From: an uncultured Clostridia bacterium | GTDB taxonomy: Bacteria; Bacillota; Clostridia; TANB77; CAG-508 | Assembly (NCBI GenBank): GCA_934130285.1 | Contig: CAKOXT010000002.1 | Coordinates: 330,811-394,810 of the forward strand | Reading direction: 5' to 3' | DNA length: 64,000 bases | In this document: in pieces, positions 27,801 through 33,823 of the stretch | Numbering within the stretch: the first letter of the stretch is position 1 | Layout of the letters: each line of letters begins with the position of its first letter | Program-made: the position numbers and the translations under genes | The notes under the pieces: model-generated | What the model was told of the DNA's origin: nothing | Databases searched by the model: none | What the model saw: only the letters and a program-made list of their open reading frames with translations

Positions 27801-28626
27801 TTATGTAGCAAAGTGTTCTGAACTTTCAGATGTAATTACTTCAGATTCAAATGTTGATACAAATAATAATAAAGTTACAATTACATTAAGAAATTCTTCT
27901 TCAAGAGAAGTAACTGTAACAAGATTAACTGCAAATATTTCAGGAATTACAGGTGTTACTTCTGATGATGTAACATATACTGAAGGTGGTTATTATAATT
28001 CATCAACTTTAACATGGAATAATAGTATAGTTGTTCCAGCTAATGGTACAAAGTCATTAGAAGTTTATGTAACAAGAGATAGCTATTCTTGGGGAGGACC
28101 TCGAGTAAGTAATATTATTCCTGAATATCAAAGAGTTTGTACAAATGCTACACATCAAGCTATGAATAGTGTTGTTCCATTTGATGGAATTAAAACAGCA
28201 GATGATGGATCAAAATATCATTATTATACTGAAACATCATTAGCTAAGTTTGTATTAAAGACAATTGGAAAAAATAAATATATTCCAGTAGATGATGGAG
28301 CAGATACAACTGCTACTACAGAAAATCTTTCTAAAGAGTTTGATACAATTTTGAAAGATTCTTCAACAACACATTCAAATGCTATAACTTCAACATCACC
28401 AGCTGTGTTAACAATTGCTGAAACAGCAAATGTTATTGGTAATGTAGTATTAAGTATAGGTGAAACATCTTATACTTATGATGTTAATGAATTAATAGGA
28501 TCAACTATTCTTCCTACAGGAGATGTGTTGAAATATGTTCAAGGAGTTGGATTTACATTAGAAGTTAAGGATCCGGCTACATTTGAAAAAGAGTTACACA
28601 TTGCATATACAGTTGATAAAAAATAA
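18802..28626 (+). CDS. Giant surface protein: ~19 DUF11-like repeats and C-terminal VWA domain
   Basis: A 3274-residue protein. It has a hydrophobic anchor at about residues 11-34 without a clear cleavage site, a Ser/Thr/Asn-rich linker (~35-145), then about 19 immunoglobulin-like DUF11-type repeats of 110-140 residues, each opening with K-P-x-I-x-T-x-K and VHEGDEIEYTITVSN or a shorter version. A VWA domain starts near 2825 with the metal site DVSKS (Asp2832, Ser2834, Ser2836), GTDINDGL and FLSDGAPS. The end (AYTVDKK) has no LPxTG or membrane helix, so the protein seems to be held by its N-terminus and to present the VWA domain far from the membrane. Long repeats carry one Cys each (VVKCDDY and variants). 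AGGAGG precedes ATG 18802. An adhesin or scaffold role is inferred. Confidence 0.93.
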   Translation: MKDRLKALDKKTIAAIVATCILIIIAIIGAVAFLKDDGSTSASDEIAQRESENSKVVDNERKDDSQSQNETTPNENVSNENTNSTDVSNNTENTTVNGTSSETTANVNANVTRNGTTTATTNANVPNQEYVTERVEETERQITEDLMVSWQKLDLSGKFTNINIDESNVTAKKFSSQDKKTVVAGDLITYTIEVKNISKEAKKGIKVSDAVPVQTELVEIAEDADVKEIDGAKKIYWSIDFAEGEEAKLLSFTVRVLEGATGTIRNVAVVNGEKTNETHNTIIDTIKTSEIVKCDREEFEGTTVHENDEIKYTLTIKNTGDIAEKISVSDAIKEGLTFKEGSLEVDKADVPVKFENGEVSLEDYELAADTTLEISFVATVNPLGENADGSPATSGKIDANKVTVNSKETTDKTPDGGDKDYNVVKPYVETSKASKVVKCDDYGMIDGDGIDKVKTVHEGDEIEYTITVSNEKGTASDLVSLRDEIPGGLTFVAGSLNAEAINADVQVIDNVLTLNDYTIEAGVVLNITFRVSVDDLGETKNEDGTITKNTHAELEANKVIVNGDKENPKEDPDPPTDVKKPMISTTKVGEVIECTEYNQTGKVNIVHENDMIKYTITVSNNGAEKGKVNLTDTIKSGLSFVSVTDDKGVAEQVTDADGKVIGIKVENYELAAGDSLVITLVVKVDGLTENDLVKVEDNKYVYKKVIDANVATVNDENIPEEGGDKEVQKPCIETTKTSVVSECTEPEGLKQTGNVSTVHEGDTISYTITVSNEKGSASKVINVEDEIPEGLTLDESSVRVSKTVDNMNVTGNKISISGYTLEAGEKLIITFNVTVNTLGENDYVEDENGNKTCTKVIDANYVVVNGDKEHPIPDPDGPKDVKKAIIETSKVSKVVKCDDYSMIDGDGIDKVKTVHEGDEIEYTITVSNAKGSEAGIINLNDTIPEGLSISGNVRVNLADAQSKIQVSGKTITLTDYKLQAGATLVITFDTVVDDLGTTTNDKGETVKAVLAKLTANKVTVNGIDKEDPNPPTEVKKPNIEISKKSTVADKDYVRVGESFDYIITATNNGAEKGNAVITDNIPAEFTVDISNIKVDDQDVGNSVSVSGNTVTWTVTDLAAKSSKVLKIRVTVKDIIGVKAETTNTATIDNGNPPSSTEVNIGKPAIDVTKSSQVATCDAYGMTGSNIDVVHENDEIQYTITVENNGVVSDKINVRDELKDKVEFVEGSLIAKVGNQDVTGIVVENGVISLDDYELAAGSKLVITFKVRVKALGVDDNGNKITKATFEANTVNVNGEPTEDPDGPGEIKKPDLNVTKTSSIEAGKYAEIGKQFSYYIVVDNNGDEKGSAVVEDNVPSNLRIDSYGDALAGDTISVEENKVTWNVTNLPARSSRIIEIKVTPISINGNEETITNKAEIKDGPESSTDVTIAKPIISTTKASRVVKCDDYAMVDGDGISKVKTVHAGDEIEYTITVTNSGKVAGDVSLEDALKTGVTYVASSVKAELVTVASDNSEVKTTLRNVAKYDTLTNKVSVTDYSLVAGGKLVVTFKVSVNELTGTKTDGTPITEADFVKNEVIVNGESIEDPDGPEKVKKPYITATKTTPAADVDYIRENESVVYTITVTNNGNEKGNAVVTDTLDSRLNYKTSELVNKYEKDNISYDSVTRTVTWNVFDLEVGESRTATITVWVGSFNKVSETIPNKVLVDNEPTDEVEIIVGKPMISTQKTSRITDCTKNPEILDGTTVHEGDEIEYTITISNDGTVSKIINVEDQIKDGLTYVENTLTASLENTGAVIANGKLVISNYELAGDTKLTITFKVSVDELDESDYLVDKAGNKIYKKVIDRNAVVVDGKTTTDDKDYEVIKPMINTTKDVSKALVSVGEEFFYVLKVENKGTDSGSVIVTDEIPEGLTYKRYNIVIPMNCADVVSENNGVLTWNVNSIAPKETREMRVYVTANELAKDGADRITITNTVKQDGEPTDHKDVDVARPVISTTKASKITNCTQMPKVLTGSTVHEGDEIEYTITIENKGDVAGNITVEDPIPSGMTYKTGSLNGVAGAFVDNNVVKLNSYSLEAHAKLTITFKVTIDDLGKDSNGNNATSAKLNANTVKVNNVPTTDPNPPTDVKKADIVIAKTSTVTESHVNVDGEFEYVITATNRGEEVGSAVVTDIIPSDFKYMGYTQIDGDVVNVNDPEIKWNINNLAAGASRELRIKVIAKDIDNVEKKVPNTATIDNGNPPSSTDVTIGKAKISTAKVSKVVKCDDYGMIDSEGVDKITTVHEGDEIEYTITISNDGKVAGIVNMNDTLPAGMTFKDGSLSTSITGANVIVANDKKSISLTDYSLAADTPLTITFRVTIDNLGTTIVDGKEVPAESAKLTANKVTVNGVDREDPEPPTDVKKPIINTTKTSVISECAKGQTTGTTVHEGDKIKYTITVSNSGTEYKNIDVSDTLESGISLIENTITVKDNGNATQGIAVSEDKRTISLNDYRLEAGHTVTIEFEVSVDTLSENVTKARIEANKVIVNNETTTDEKTYEIVKPNINVTKQVLNTEGDDINGKTVDVRSTLKYVLVGTNTGDEDSKVTITDDIDISKLTDVIVTGAIRSNETDTPIAVTYENGKVSWSGLLKKNGENQVIITIEAKTRILNESELSYVVENTAKYIPEGSSEKTTNKVTNNVEIMIESEKTAEVINAEGDGKAEYGDIIEYTITAENKSDSDGKVNITDPLPKGVEYSETLEGKANPIIIKVNGIIVGNGSYDAETRTISYNGNLAANAKLILTFKVKVTSTNIDEDIVNTATINGIEKSATVDVVKKISVSATAQVTKSMDLVLVLDVSKSMTDNNIGRLDALKVAAKALVNKVFPDGVETDSTVTIIAYSKDAETSPTYTYKAKASAISRINNLRSIEGTDINDGLVAADNLLTGGTLTNDKKVVIFLSDGAPSTPQDYTGLIRKGSTNAQKYPTYQNNSVENIIASATNVKAHADMVYSIGLGTEKGLTSQCAYVAKCSELSDVITSDSNVDTNNNKVTITLRNSSSREVTVTRLTANISGITGVTSDDVTYTEGGYYNSSTLTWNNSIVVPANGTKSLEVYVTRDSYSWGGPRVSNIIPEYQRVCTNATHQAMNSVVPFDGIKTADDGSKYHYYTETSLAKFVLKTIGKNKYIPVDDGADTTATTENLSKEFDTILKDSSTTHSNAITSTSPAVLTIAETANVIGNVVLSIGETSYTYDVNELIGSTILPTGDVLKYVQGVGFTLEVKDPATFEKELHIAYTVDKK

Positions 28627-28640
28627 AATAGAAGAACAAT

Positions 28641-28690
28641 AGTGGGCTGATTAAATTTTTCTATATTTTAAATTATAGAGTTCAGCCCAC
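28641..28690 (+). terminator. Hairpin after the giant gene
   Basis: GTGGGCTGA (28642-28650) pairs with TTCAGCCCAC (28681-28690), with a further internal pairing. No strong T-run follows, so it may be an mRNA 3' end protector or a weak terminator. Confidence 0.55.
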
Positions 28691-28696
28691 ATTTAA

Positions 28697-28783
28697 TTGT
28701 TCGTGTGCGAAATTTGCTGTGCAAATTTCTGTGCAAAGTATTTATATTATAGGAAGTTCAGAGAACTTTACTATAATATAAAA
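28697..28783 (-). repeat. Composite intergenic repeat, full copy A
   Basis: Read on the minus strand, the order is terminator T-run, palindrome (TTATAGTAAAGTTC, TCT, GAACTTCCTATAATATAA), then a second module starting TACTTTGCACAGAAATTT and ending CGCACACGAAC. A copy with the same order and orientation relative to its terminator is at 42674-42766. I see no coding capacity. Confidence 0.75.
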
Positions 28784-28822
28784 AATACGTCTTTACATTT
28801 AATTGTAAAGACGTATTTTTAT
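28784..28822. terminator. Strong bidirectional terminator
   Basis: A perfect 14-bp stem, AATACGTCTTTACA (28784-28797) with its complement (28804-28817), and T/A runs on both sides. Confidence 0.9.
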
Positions 28823-28840
28823 GTTTTTTGGAAAATAAAG

Positions 28841-28887
28841 AAAACGGATTTAAAAATGTTTATACAAATTAAGATCCGTTTTTTTTT
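28841..28887 (-). terminator. Terminator of the 56-aa minus-strand gene
   Basis: AAAACGGAT (28841-28849) pairs with ATCCGTTTT (28874-28882), directly downstream of the stop at 28888. T-rich sequence follows on the minus strand (and a longer run on plus). Confidence 0.75.
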
Positions 28888-29058
28888 CTATATAAATAAA
28901 TTTAATAGCGTAAGAGTAATAGCAGAGAATATAACTTTAATTGATATTCTTTTGCTTGTTTGTAGTGCGTTATTAATAACGAGCAATCTATGTTCTTTTC
29001 TTACTGTAAGTGCTAGAGTTGTAGCGTTTTCCTTTGTTTCATAATTAATATTTTTCAT
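28888..29058 (-). CDS. Small protein, 56 aa, with hydrophobic C-terminus
   Basis: An unlisted minus-strand gene. The product begins MKNINYETKENATTLALTVR, has a middle basic part (KEHRLLVINNALQTSKR) and ends in a hydrophobic stretch (VIFSAITLTLLNLFI), so it may be a tail-anchored or membrane-active peptide. Support comes from its setting: GGAAGTG 7 bases before the ATG, a perfect TTGACA-17-TATAAT promoter about 95 bases upstream, a leader hairpin and a terminator right after the stop. I do not recognise the family. A toxin-like or regulatory peptide is possible but not shown. Confidence 0.65.
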   Translation of the reverse strand: MKNINYETKENATTLALTVRKEHRLLVINNALQTSKRISIKVIFSAITLTLLNLFI

Positions 29059-29114
29059 TTGAATCACTTCCTAAAATTTTATCTACTGTATGTTTTAAAT
29101 TACTTTTGTGTGTT

Positions 29115-29138
29115 GGATAATTAAGAGTAAAATTATCC
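29115..29138 (-). promoter_or_regulatory. Leader hairpin of the 56-aa gene
   Basis: A perfect 8-bp inverted repeat, GGATAATT and AATTATCC with an 8-base loop, lies just after the predicted transcription start. It could be an operator or an RNA stabiliser. Confidence 0.5.
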
Positions 29139-29152
29139 TAATTTATAATCAC

Positions 29153-29181
29153 ATTATAGCAATAACAATATTTTTTGTCAA
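29153..29181 (-). promoter_or_regulatory. Consensus sigma-A promoter on the minus strand
   Basis: On the minus strand TTGACA (29181-29176), exactly 17 bp, TATAAT (29158-29153), followed by GTG. The only gene it can serve is the small ORF at 28888-29058. Confidence 0.85.
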
Positions 29182-29341
29182 GTGTAATCAAAAAGAAATA
29201 TTATTGACACGTTTTTGTAAAGAAAAGGCGAGATGTTTTTTAGTTAATTATGAGGAGAAAAAATTGATTGTAATTGATATAAATCTTAGTTGAGAATGTA
29301 AGAAATATATGATATAACAGAAATACAATAGATAATAAGAG

Positions 29342-30008
29342 ATGGTATATAAGATGAAGATTAGTGATTTAAATCAAGAATATGATAAGTTGCAGAATAA
29401 GTACGGTAGTGAGGAACTTGATTCAATTTATAATGGAGGGTGTGAAAATAATCCGGATATTTGTTTTGTTTTTATGAATCCAACTGGTAGAAACATTGCT
29501 AGTTCTAAAGAGTGGAAGGGAAGAAAATCACCTTGGATAGGAACAAAAAATATTTGGAAATTATTTTTTGAAACACGGTTTGGTTGATAATGAAATATAT
29601 AATAAAATTTTAGAAAAACGTCCAAAGGATTGGGATTATGAGTTTGCAAATGAAGTGTATGCTGAAGTTGAAAGACAGAAATATTTTATAACTAATCTTG
29701 GAAAGTGTACTCAGGTAGATGCTAGACCATTGCCAGATGAAGTTTTGAAACAGTATTTATATTTGCTAGAAAAAGAAATAGAAATAATTAATCCAAAAGT
29801 TATAATTTCTTTTGGAAATCAAGTTAGCTCAATTATATTAGATGAGAAAATTTCGGTATCACAATGTAGAAAAAAGTATTATGTTAAAGAGATAAATGGA
29901 AAAGAATATAAAGTATTTCCGGTCTATTATCCAGTTGGAAATGGAATATTTAATATTGATAAATCTATTGAAGATATAAAATGGATTAGGGAGATGTTTG
30001 TAAAATGA
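29342..30008 (+). pseudogene. Uracil-DNA glycosylase family protein, frameshifted
   Basis: Two overlapping frames make one protein of the uracil-DNA glycosylase superfamily. The first (29342-29587) has the motif 1-like FVFMNPTGRN and the segment SPWIGTKNIWKLF. The second (to 30008) has ITNLGKCTQVDARPLP and the typical PKVIISFGNQV, ending with VFPVYYPVGN where the family has a His-Pro motif. The break is at a run of six T at about 29565-29570: removal of one T would give WKLFLKHGLVDNEI without interruption. It may be a recent pseudogene, a sequencing error or transcriptional slippage. The end overlaps the next gene by 4 bases, as in an active operon. Start ATG 29342 or 29354; the ribosome binding site is weak. 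Confidence 0.75.
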
Positions 30009-31570
30009 TAAGATTGGAAAATGTAAAGATACGAGATGATATAGAAGATGATGAAGTTTTATTTCGAGCATGTAAGAAGTATGGTGTTGATAAGAATGAC
30101 GTAAATGATTTTTATATATTTAAAAAATCAATAGATGCTAGAAATAAAGATGATATTTTTTATAATTATACTGTTGATGTATCTGTGAATAATGAAGAGA
30201 AATATAAGAGAATTAAGCATGTTGAGAGAATTTGTTCTGATATCATGGTTGATGTTAGAAGAAAGAGCGGATGTAGACCTGTTATTGTTGGTGCTGGGCC
30301 TGCTGGTTTGTTTGTTGGACTTGTGCTTGTTAATAATGGAATGAAGCCCATTATTGTTGAACAGGGAAAACGTGTTGAAGATCGTAAAAGAGATGTCGAT
30401 GAGTTTATTAATGGTGGAAAGTTAAAAGTTAATTCTAATATTCAGTTTGGTGAAGGTGGTGCAGGCACTTTTTCTGACGGAAAACTTACTTCTGGAATTC
30501 ACAGTGTTTACTGTAGAAATGTATTAGAAGAATTTGTGAAATTTGGTGCTCCTGAACAGATTAAATATATTAATAAGCCTCATATTGGAACAGATAATTT
30601 AATAAAAATTATATCAAATATGAGAAACTATATAATAGAAAAAGGTGGAGAGTTTTTATTTGAGGAAAAGGTTGTTGATTTAGAGTTTATTGATAATAAG
30701 GTTACTTGTGTTATTACTGATAAGAGAAGAATGGATACAGATACAGTTGTGCTAGCAATAGGTCATAGTGCAAGAGATATGTTTATGGTATTACATGAAA
30801 AAAATGTAAAAATGGAAAGAAAAAACTTTTCTGTTGGTGTAAGAATTGAACACAAGCAAAAAATGATTAATGAGTCACAGTATGGGACTAAAAGTAAACT
30901 TAAATTACCTGCTGCTGAATATAAATTAGCTTATCACAATCCTGAGACTGGAAGATCTTGTTATACTTTTTGTATGTGTCCAGGAGGATATGTTATGGCA
31001 TCATCTAGTGAGGAAGGAACCATTGTTACAAATGGTATGAGTAAATTTGCAAGAGACGGAGAAAATGCCAATAGTGCAGTACTTGTAAATGTTGTTCCAG
31101 AAGATTTTGAAGGAGATAATCCTTTAGCTGGATTAGATTTTCAAAAAAATCTTGAGAAGAAAGCTTTTGTACTTGGTGGTGAAAATTATTTTGCTCCAAT
31201 TCAAAGGTTTGGTGATTTTTTAGAAAATAAAAAAACTGAGAAAATAGGAGAAATTATTCCTACGTATAGGCCTGGGGTAAAGTGTTCAAATTTAAATGAG
31301 ATTTTACCAGACTTTGTTGCTAGTACTTTAAAAGAAGGAATAAAATATTTTGATACTAAAATAAAAGGATTTGCAGATGATGATGCTATTTTGACAGGTG
31401 TTGAAACAAGAAGTTCGTCACCAGTTAGAATTATTAGAAATGAATTGCTGCAATCTGAGTCTGTCAAAGGATTATATCCTTGTGGCGAAGGCCCAGGATA
31501 TGCTGGTGGAATTATGTCCGCGGCAGTTGATGGAATAAAATGTGCGATAGCAATTCTTGAACATGAATAA
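30005..31570 (+). CDS. FAD-dependent dehydrogenase, COG2509-like
   Basis: A 521-residue flavoprotein. It has an N-terminal ~95-residue leader domain (MIRLENVKIRDDIEDDEVLF...), a Rossmann FAD site VIVGAGPAGLFVG with the acidic end of strand 2 in IIVEQGKRVEDR, NSNIQFGEGGAGTFSDGKL, and a C-terminal YPCGEGPGYAGGI flavin-binding block. This pattern is that of the widespread NAD(P)/FAD-dependent dehydrogenases of unknown substrate in anaerobic Firmicutes. It overlaps the glycosylase-like ORF by 4 bases (ATGA), suggesting translational coupling. The physiological reaction is not known. Confidence 0.88.
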   Translation: MIRLENVKIRDDIEDDEVLFRACKKYGVDKNDVNDFYIFKKSIDARNKDDIFYNYTVDVSVNNEEKYKRIKHVERICSDIMVDVRRKSGCRPVIVGAGPAGLFVGLVLVNNGMKPIIVEQGKRVEDRKRDVDEFINGGKLKVNSNIQFGEGGAGTFSDGKLTSGIHSVYCRNVLEEFVKFGAPEQIKYINKPHIGTDNLIKIISNMRNYIIEKGGEFLFEEKVVDLEFIDNKVTCVITDKRRMDTDTVVLAIGHSARDMFMVLHEKNVKMERKNFSVGVRIEHKQKMINESQYGTKSKLKLPAAEYKLAYHNPETGRSCYTFCMCPGGYVMASSSEEGTIVTNGMSKFARDGENANSAVLVNVVPEDFEGDNPLAGLDFQKNLEKKAFVLGGENYFAPIQRFGDFLENKKTEKIGEIIPTYRPGVKCSNLNEILPDFVASTLKEGIKYFDTKIKGFADDDAILTGVETRSSSPVRIIRNELLQSESVKGLYPCGEGPGYAGGIMSAAVDGIKCAIAILEHE

Positions 31571-31620
31571 GTTATTTGATATACTTAAAAAGAATTAAAA
31601 AATGGAAAAGGGGAATGAAT

Positions 31621-32004
31621 ATGAAAGTTAAAGAAACAGTTTGGAATGATAGAAAAAGGCCTTTTTTAGGATTACCACTATCTTTTACAAAATATACTTT
31701 ATTGGAAGATAAATTATTAATTGATACGGGAATATTTTCTTTAAATCAAGAGGAAGTAAAATTGTATAGAATAATGGATTTAACAATGAAACGTTCTTTA
31801 CTTCAAAGAATTTTTGGAGTTGGTACAATTCATTGTTGTTCAGCAGATAAAACTACTCCAGAATTTGAAATTAAGGATATAAAGAAGCCTTTTGAAGTTA
31901 AAGAAATGATATCTAAAATGGTTGAAGAGGAAAGAGATAAAAAACGTGTATCAGGTAGAGAATATTTTGCTTCTGAAGAAGATGACGATGATATAGATGA
32001 TTAA
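31621..32004 (+). CDS. Bacterial PH-domain protein (bPH2, YdbT-like)
   Basis: A 127-residue soluble protein with the bacterial pleckstrin-homology pattern: PLSFTKYTLLEDKLLIDTG, then VKLYRIMDLTMKRSLLQRIF and GVGTIHCCSAD strands. It ends in an acidic tail (EEDDDDIDD). Unlike YdbS/YdbT it has no membrane segments. The role of these domains is poorly known. AAAAGGGG lies 7 bases before ATG 31621; longer in-frame starts lack a good site. A stem (32012-32020 with 32050-32058) follows the gene. Confidence 0.75.
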   Translation: MKVKETVWNDRKRPFLGLPLSFTKYTLLEDKLLIDTGIFSLNQEEVKLYRIMDLTMKRSLLQRIFGVGTIHCCSADKTTPEFEIKDIKKPFEVKEMISKMVEEERDKKRVSGREYFASEEDDDDIDD

Positions 32005-32011
32005 TTTATTA

Positions 32012-32058
32012 ATAAGCTTGTTTAAATATTGTAAAAACAAATTATTAGGCAAGCTTAT
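32012..32058 (+). repeat. Intergenic inverted repeat after the PH-domain gene
   Basis: ATAAGCTTG pairs with CAAGCTTAT around a loop of about 29 bases. There is no T-run after it, so it is at most a weak terminator. Confidence 0.4.
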
Positions 32059-32085
32059 AAGATGTATAGTGAAAGGTGAGAAAAA

Positions 32086-33027
32086 ATGATTTCAGTAAGT
32101 GAGATTAAAAGACGTTTACCAGAAAAGTTTATAGATGAGTTATATGAAATGTATTCACCTGTAACTGTTGATAAGATTTTACTTGGAATGACTGATGATA
32201 GATATTTGACATTGAGGGTTAATACTATCAAATATAATATTTATGATTTAATGAAATATTTTAGAGAAAGAAATATTAAGTTTGAAAGAGTTCCTTGGTA
32301 TTCTGATGCCTTGGTTATTAAAAATGCTAAGGAAAAGGATATTCAGAAGTTAGATATTTATGAAAAAGGTTATATATATTTTCAGAGCCTTTCAAGTATG
32401 GTTCCTCCACTAGCTTTAAATCCTAAAAAAGGAGAGAAGATATTGGATATGACTGCAGCACCAGGAAGTAAAACAACGGAGATGGCAGCTCTGATGGAAA
32501 ACGATGGCGAAATTTTGGCAAATGAATTAGATAAAATTAGATGCGAAAGATTGAAATATAATGTTCAAATGCAGGGTGCAGATATAGTTACTGTAATTAA
32601 TAGACGTGGTGAAAAGCTTGGCGATGAATATGTAGAAGCTTTTGATAAAGTTTTATTAGATGCTCCATGTAGCGGTGAAGGTAGATTCGTAGCTACAAAG
32701 GTTCAAACATATAGAGGATGGTCTGAAAAGACAGTTAATGATTTGGTAAAATTGCAGAAGAAATTATTTGAAAGTGCATATAAAGCTTTAAAACATGGTG
32801 GAGTTATGGTGTATTCTACATGCACAATAAATAGATATGAAAATGAAAAGCTATTAGATTGGGCTTTGGAAAATTTTGATATACAAATTAAAAATGTTGG
32901 ACTTGAAATTAAAGATGTTATTCCTGGAGATAATACTGGGATAAATAAGGATGTAAATAAGGCAATTAAAATTTTGCCTTCAAAGTCAATGGAGGGATTT
33001 TTTGTTTCATTAATATATAAAAATTAA
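32086..33027 (+). CDS. RsmB/NOP family rRNA cytosine-C5 methyltransferase (RsmF-like)
   Basis: SAM-dependent RNA m5C methyltransferase of the NOL1/NOP2/sun family. The SAM site is ILDMTAAPGSKTTEMA. The two catalytic cysteines are in LLDAPCSGEG and MVYSTCTINRYENE. At 313 aa it has the core catalytic domain with a short N-terminal RNA-binding part and lacks the NusB-like domain of RsmB or the C-terminal domain of full-length RsmF. A 16S rRNA or tRNA target is likely but not decidable. AGGTGAG precedes the ATG. Confidence 0.88.
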   Translation: MISVSEIKRRLPEKFIDELYEMYSPVTVDKILLGMTDDRYLTLRVNTIKYNIYDLMKYFRERNIKFERVPWYSDALVIKNAKEKDIQKLDIYEKGYIYFQSLSSMVPPLALNPKKGEKILDMTAAPGSKTTEMAALMENDGEILANELDKIRCERLKYNVQMQGADIVTVINRRGEKLGDEYVEAFDKVLLDAPCSGEGRFVATKVQTYRGWSEKTVNDLVKLQKKLFESAYKALKHGGVMVYSTCTINRYENEKLLDWALENFDIQIKNVGLEIKDVIPGDNTGINKDVNKAIKILPSKSMEGFFVSLIYKN

Positions 33028-33046
33028 AATTGGAAGTGAAAATGAA

Positions 33047-33778
33047 ATGAATAAAAGTATAGAAGAATTGGTTAAAATAATTAAGAATAGTGATAATATT
33101 GTGTTCTTTGGGGGAGCTGGTGTTTCAACAGAGAGTGGCATTCCTGATTTTAGAAGTGTGGATGGTTTGTATAATCAAAAATATGATTATCCACCTGAAA
33201 TGATTTTAAGTCATTCTTTTTTTATGAAAAAAACAGAAGAATTTTATAAATTTTATAAAGATAAAATGAATTGTTTAAAATATAAGCCTAATATTACACA
33301 TTTGAAATTAGCTGAACTTGAGAAGTGCGGTAAGTTAAAAGGTATTATTACACAGAATATTGATGGATTGCATCAAAAGGCTGGATCGAAAAATGTTTAT
33401 GAACTACATGGAAGTGTATATAGAAATTATTGTATGAAATGCCATAAATTTTATGATGCAGAATATGTGTTTAATAGTGATGAGAAAATTCCTAAATGTG
33501 AATGTGGTGGGATTATAAAGCCAGATGTTGTTTTATATGAAGAATCTTTAGATGATAGCTGTTTGATGAATGCAGTTGAATTGATTTCTAATGCAGATTG
33601 TTTAATTGTTGCAGGAACGTCATTGACAGTATTTCCAGCGAGTGGCTTGATACGATATTATAATGGAAATAAACTTGTTTTAATAAATAAGGGAGCTACT
33701 CCTTATGACAATTATGCTAATTTGGTTTTGAATGAAAAATTAGGTGATGTTTTTTCAAAAGTTGAAGGTTTTACATAA
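33047..33778 (+). CDS. cobB: NAD-dependent protein deacylase, sirtuin (Sir2/CobB family)
   Basis: NAD-dependent lysine deacylase in the cytosol. Motifs: GAGVSTESGIPDFRS for NAD binding, TQNIDGLHQKAG, the catalytic His in ELHGS, the zinc set CMKC and CECG, and VAGTSLTVFPASGL near the end. At 243 aa it is a standard bacterial single-domain sirtuin. It lies 19 bases after the methyltransferase gene and likely shares its transcript. GGAAGTG is upstream of ATG 33047. Confidence 0.95.
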   Translation: MNKSIEELVKIIKNSDNIVFFGGAGVSTESGIPDFRSVDGLYNQKYDYPPEMILSHSFFMKKTEEFYKFYKDKMNCLKYKPNITHLKLAELEKCGKLKGIITQNIDGLHQKAGSKNVYELHGSVYRNYCMKCHKFYDAEYVFNSDEKIPKCECGGIIKPDVVLYEESLDDSCLMNAVELISNADCLIVAGTSLTVFPASGLIRYYNGNKLVLINKGATPYDNYANLVLNEKLGDVFSKVEGFT

Positions 33779-33823
33779 TTATAGTTTTGTTGTTTATATT
33801 TTTTAGAAAGAAGGAAATTAGAA

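Noticed and set aside
28520..28626. LPTGD near the C-terminus of the giant protein, as a possible LPxTG sorting signal
   Set aside because: It lacks the fifth motif residue spacing and is followed by charged and polar sequence, with no hydrophobic segment or basic tail before the stop.
29342..29587. Programmed ribosomal -1 frameshifting in the glycosylase-like gene
   Set aside because: The required shift is +1 (or -2), and I see no slippery heptamer with a downstream pseudoknot. Error, pseudogene or slippage are simpler.
33779..33823. Possible magnesium riboswitch before mgtA
   Set aside because: The gap is only 45 bases and shows no M-box features.
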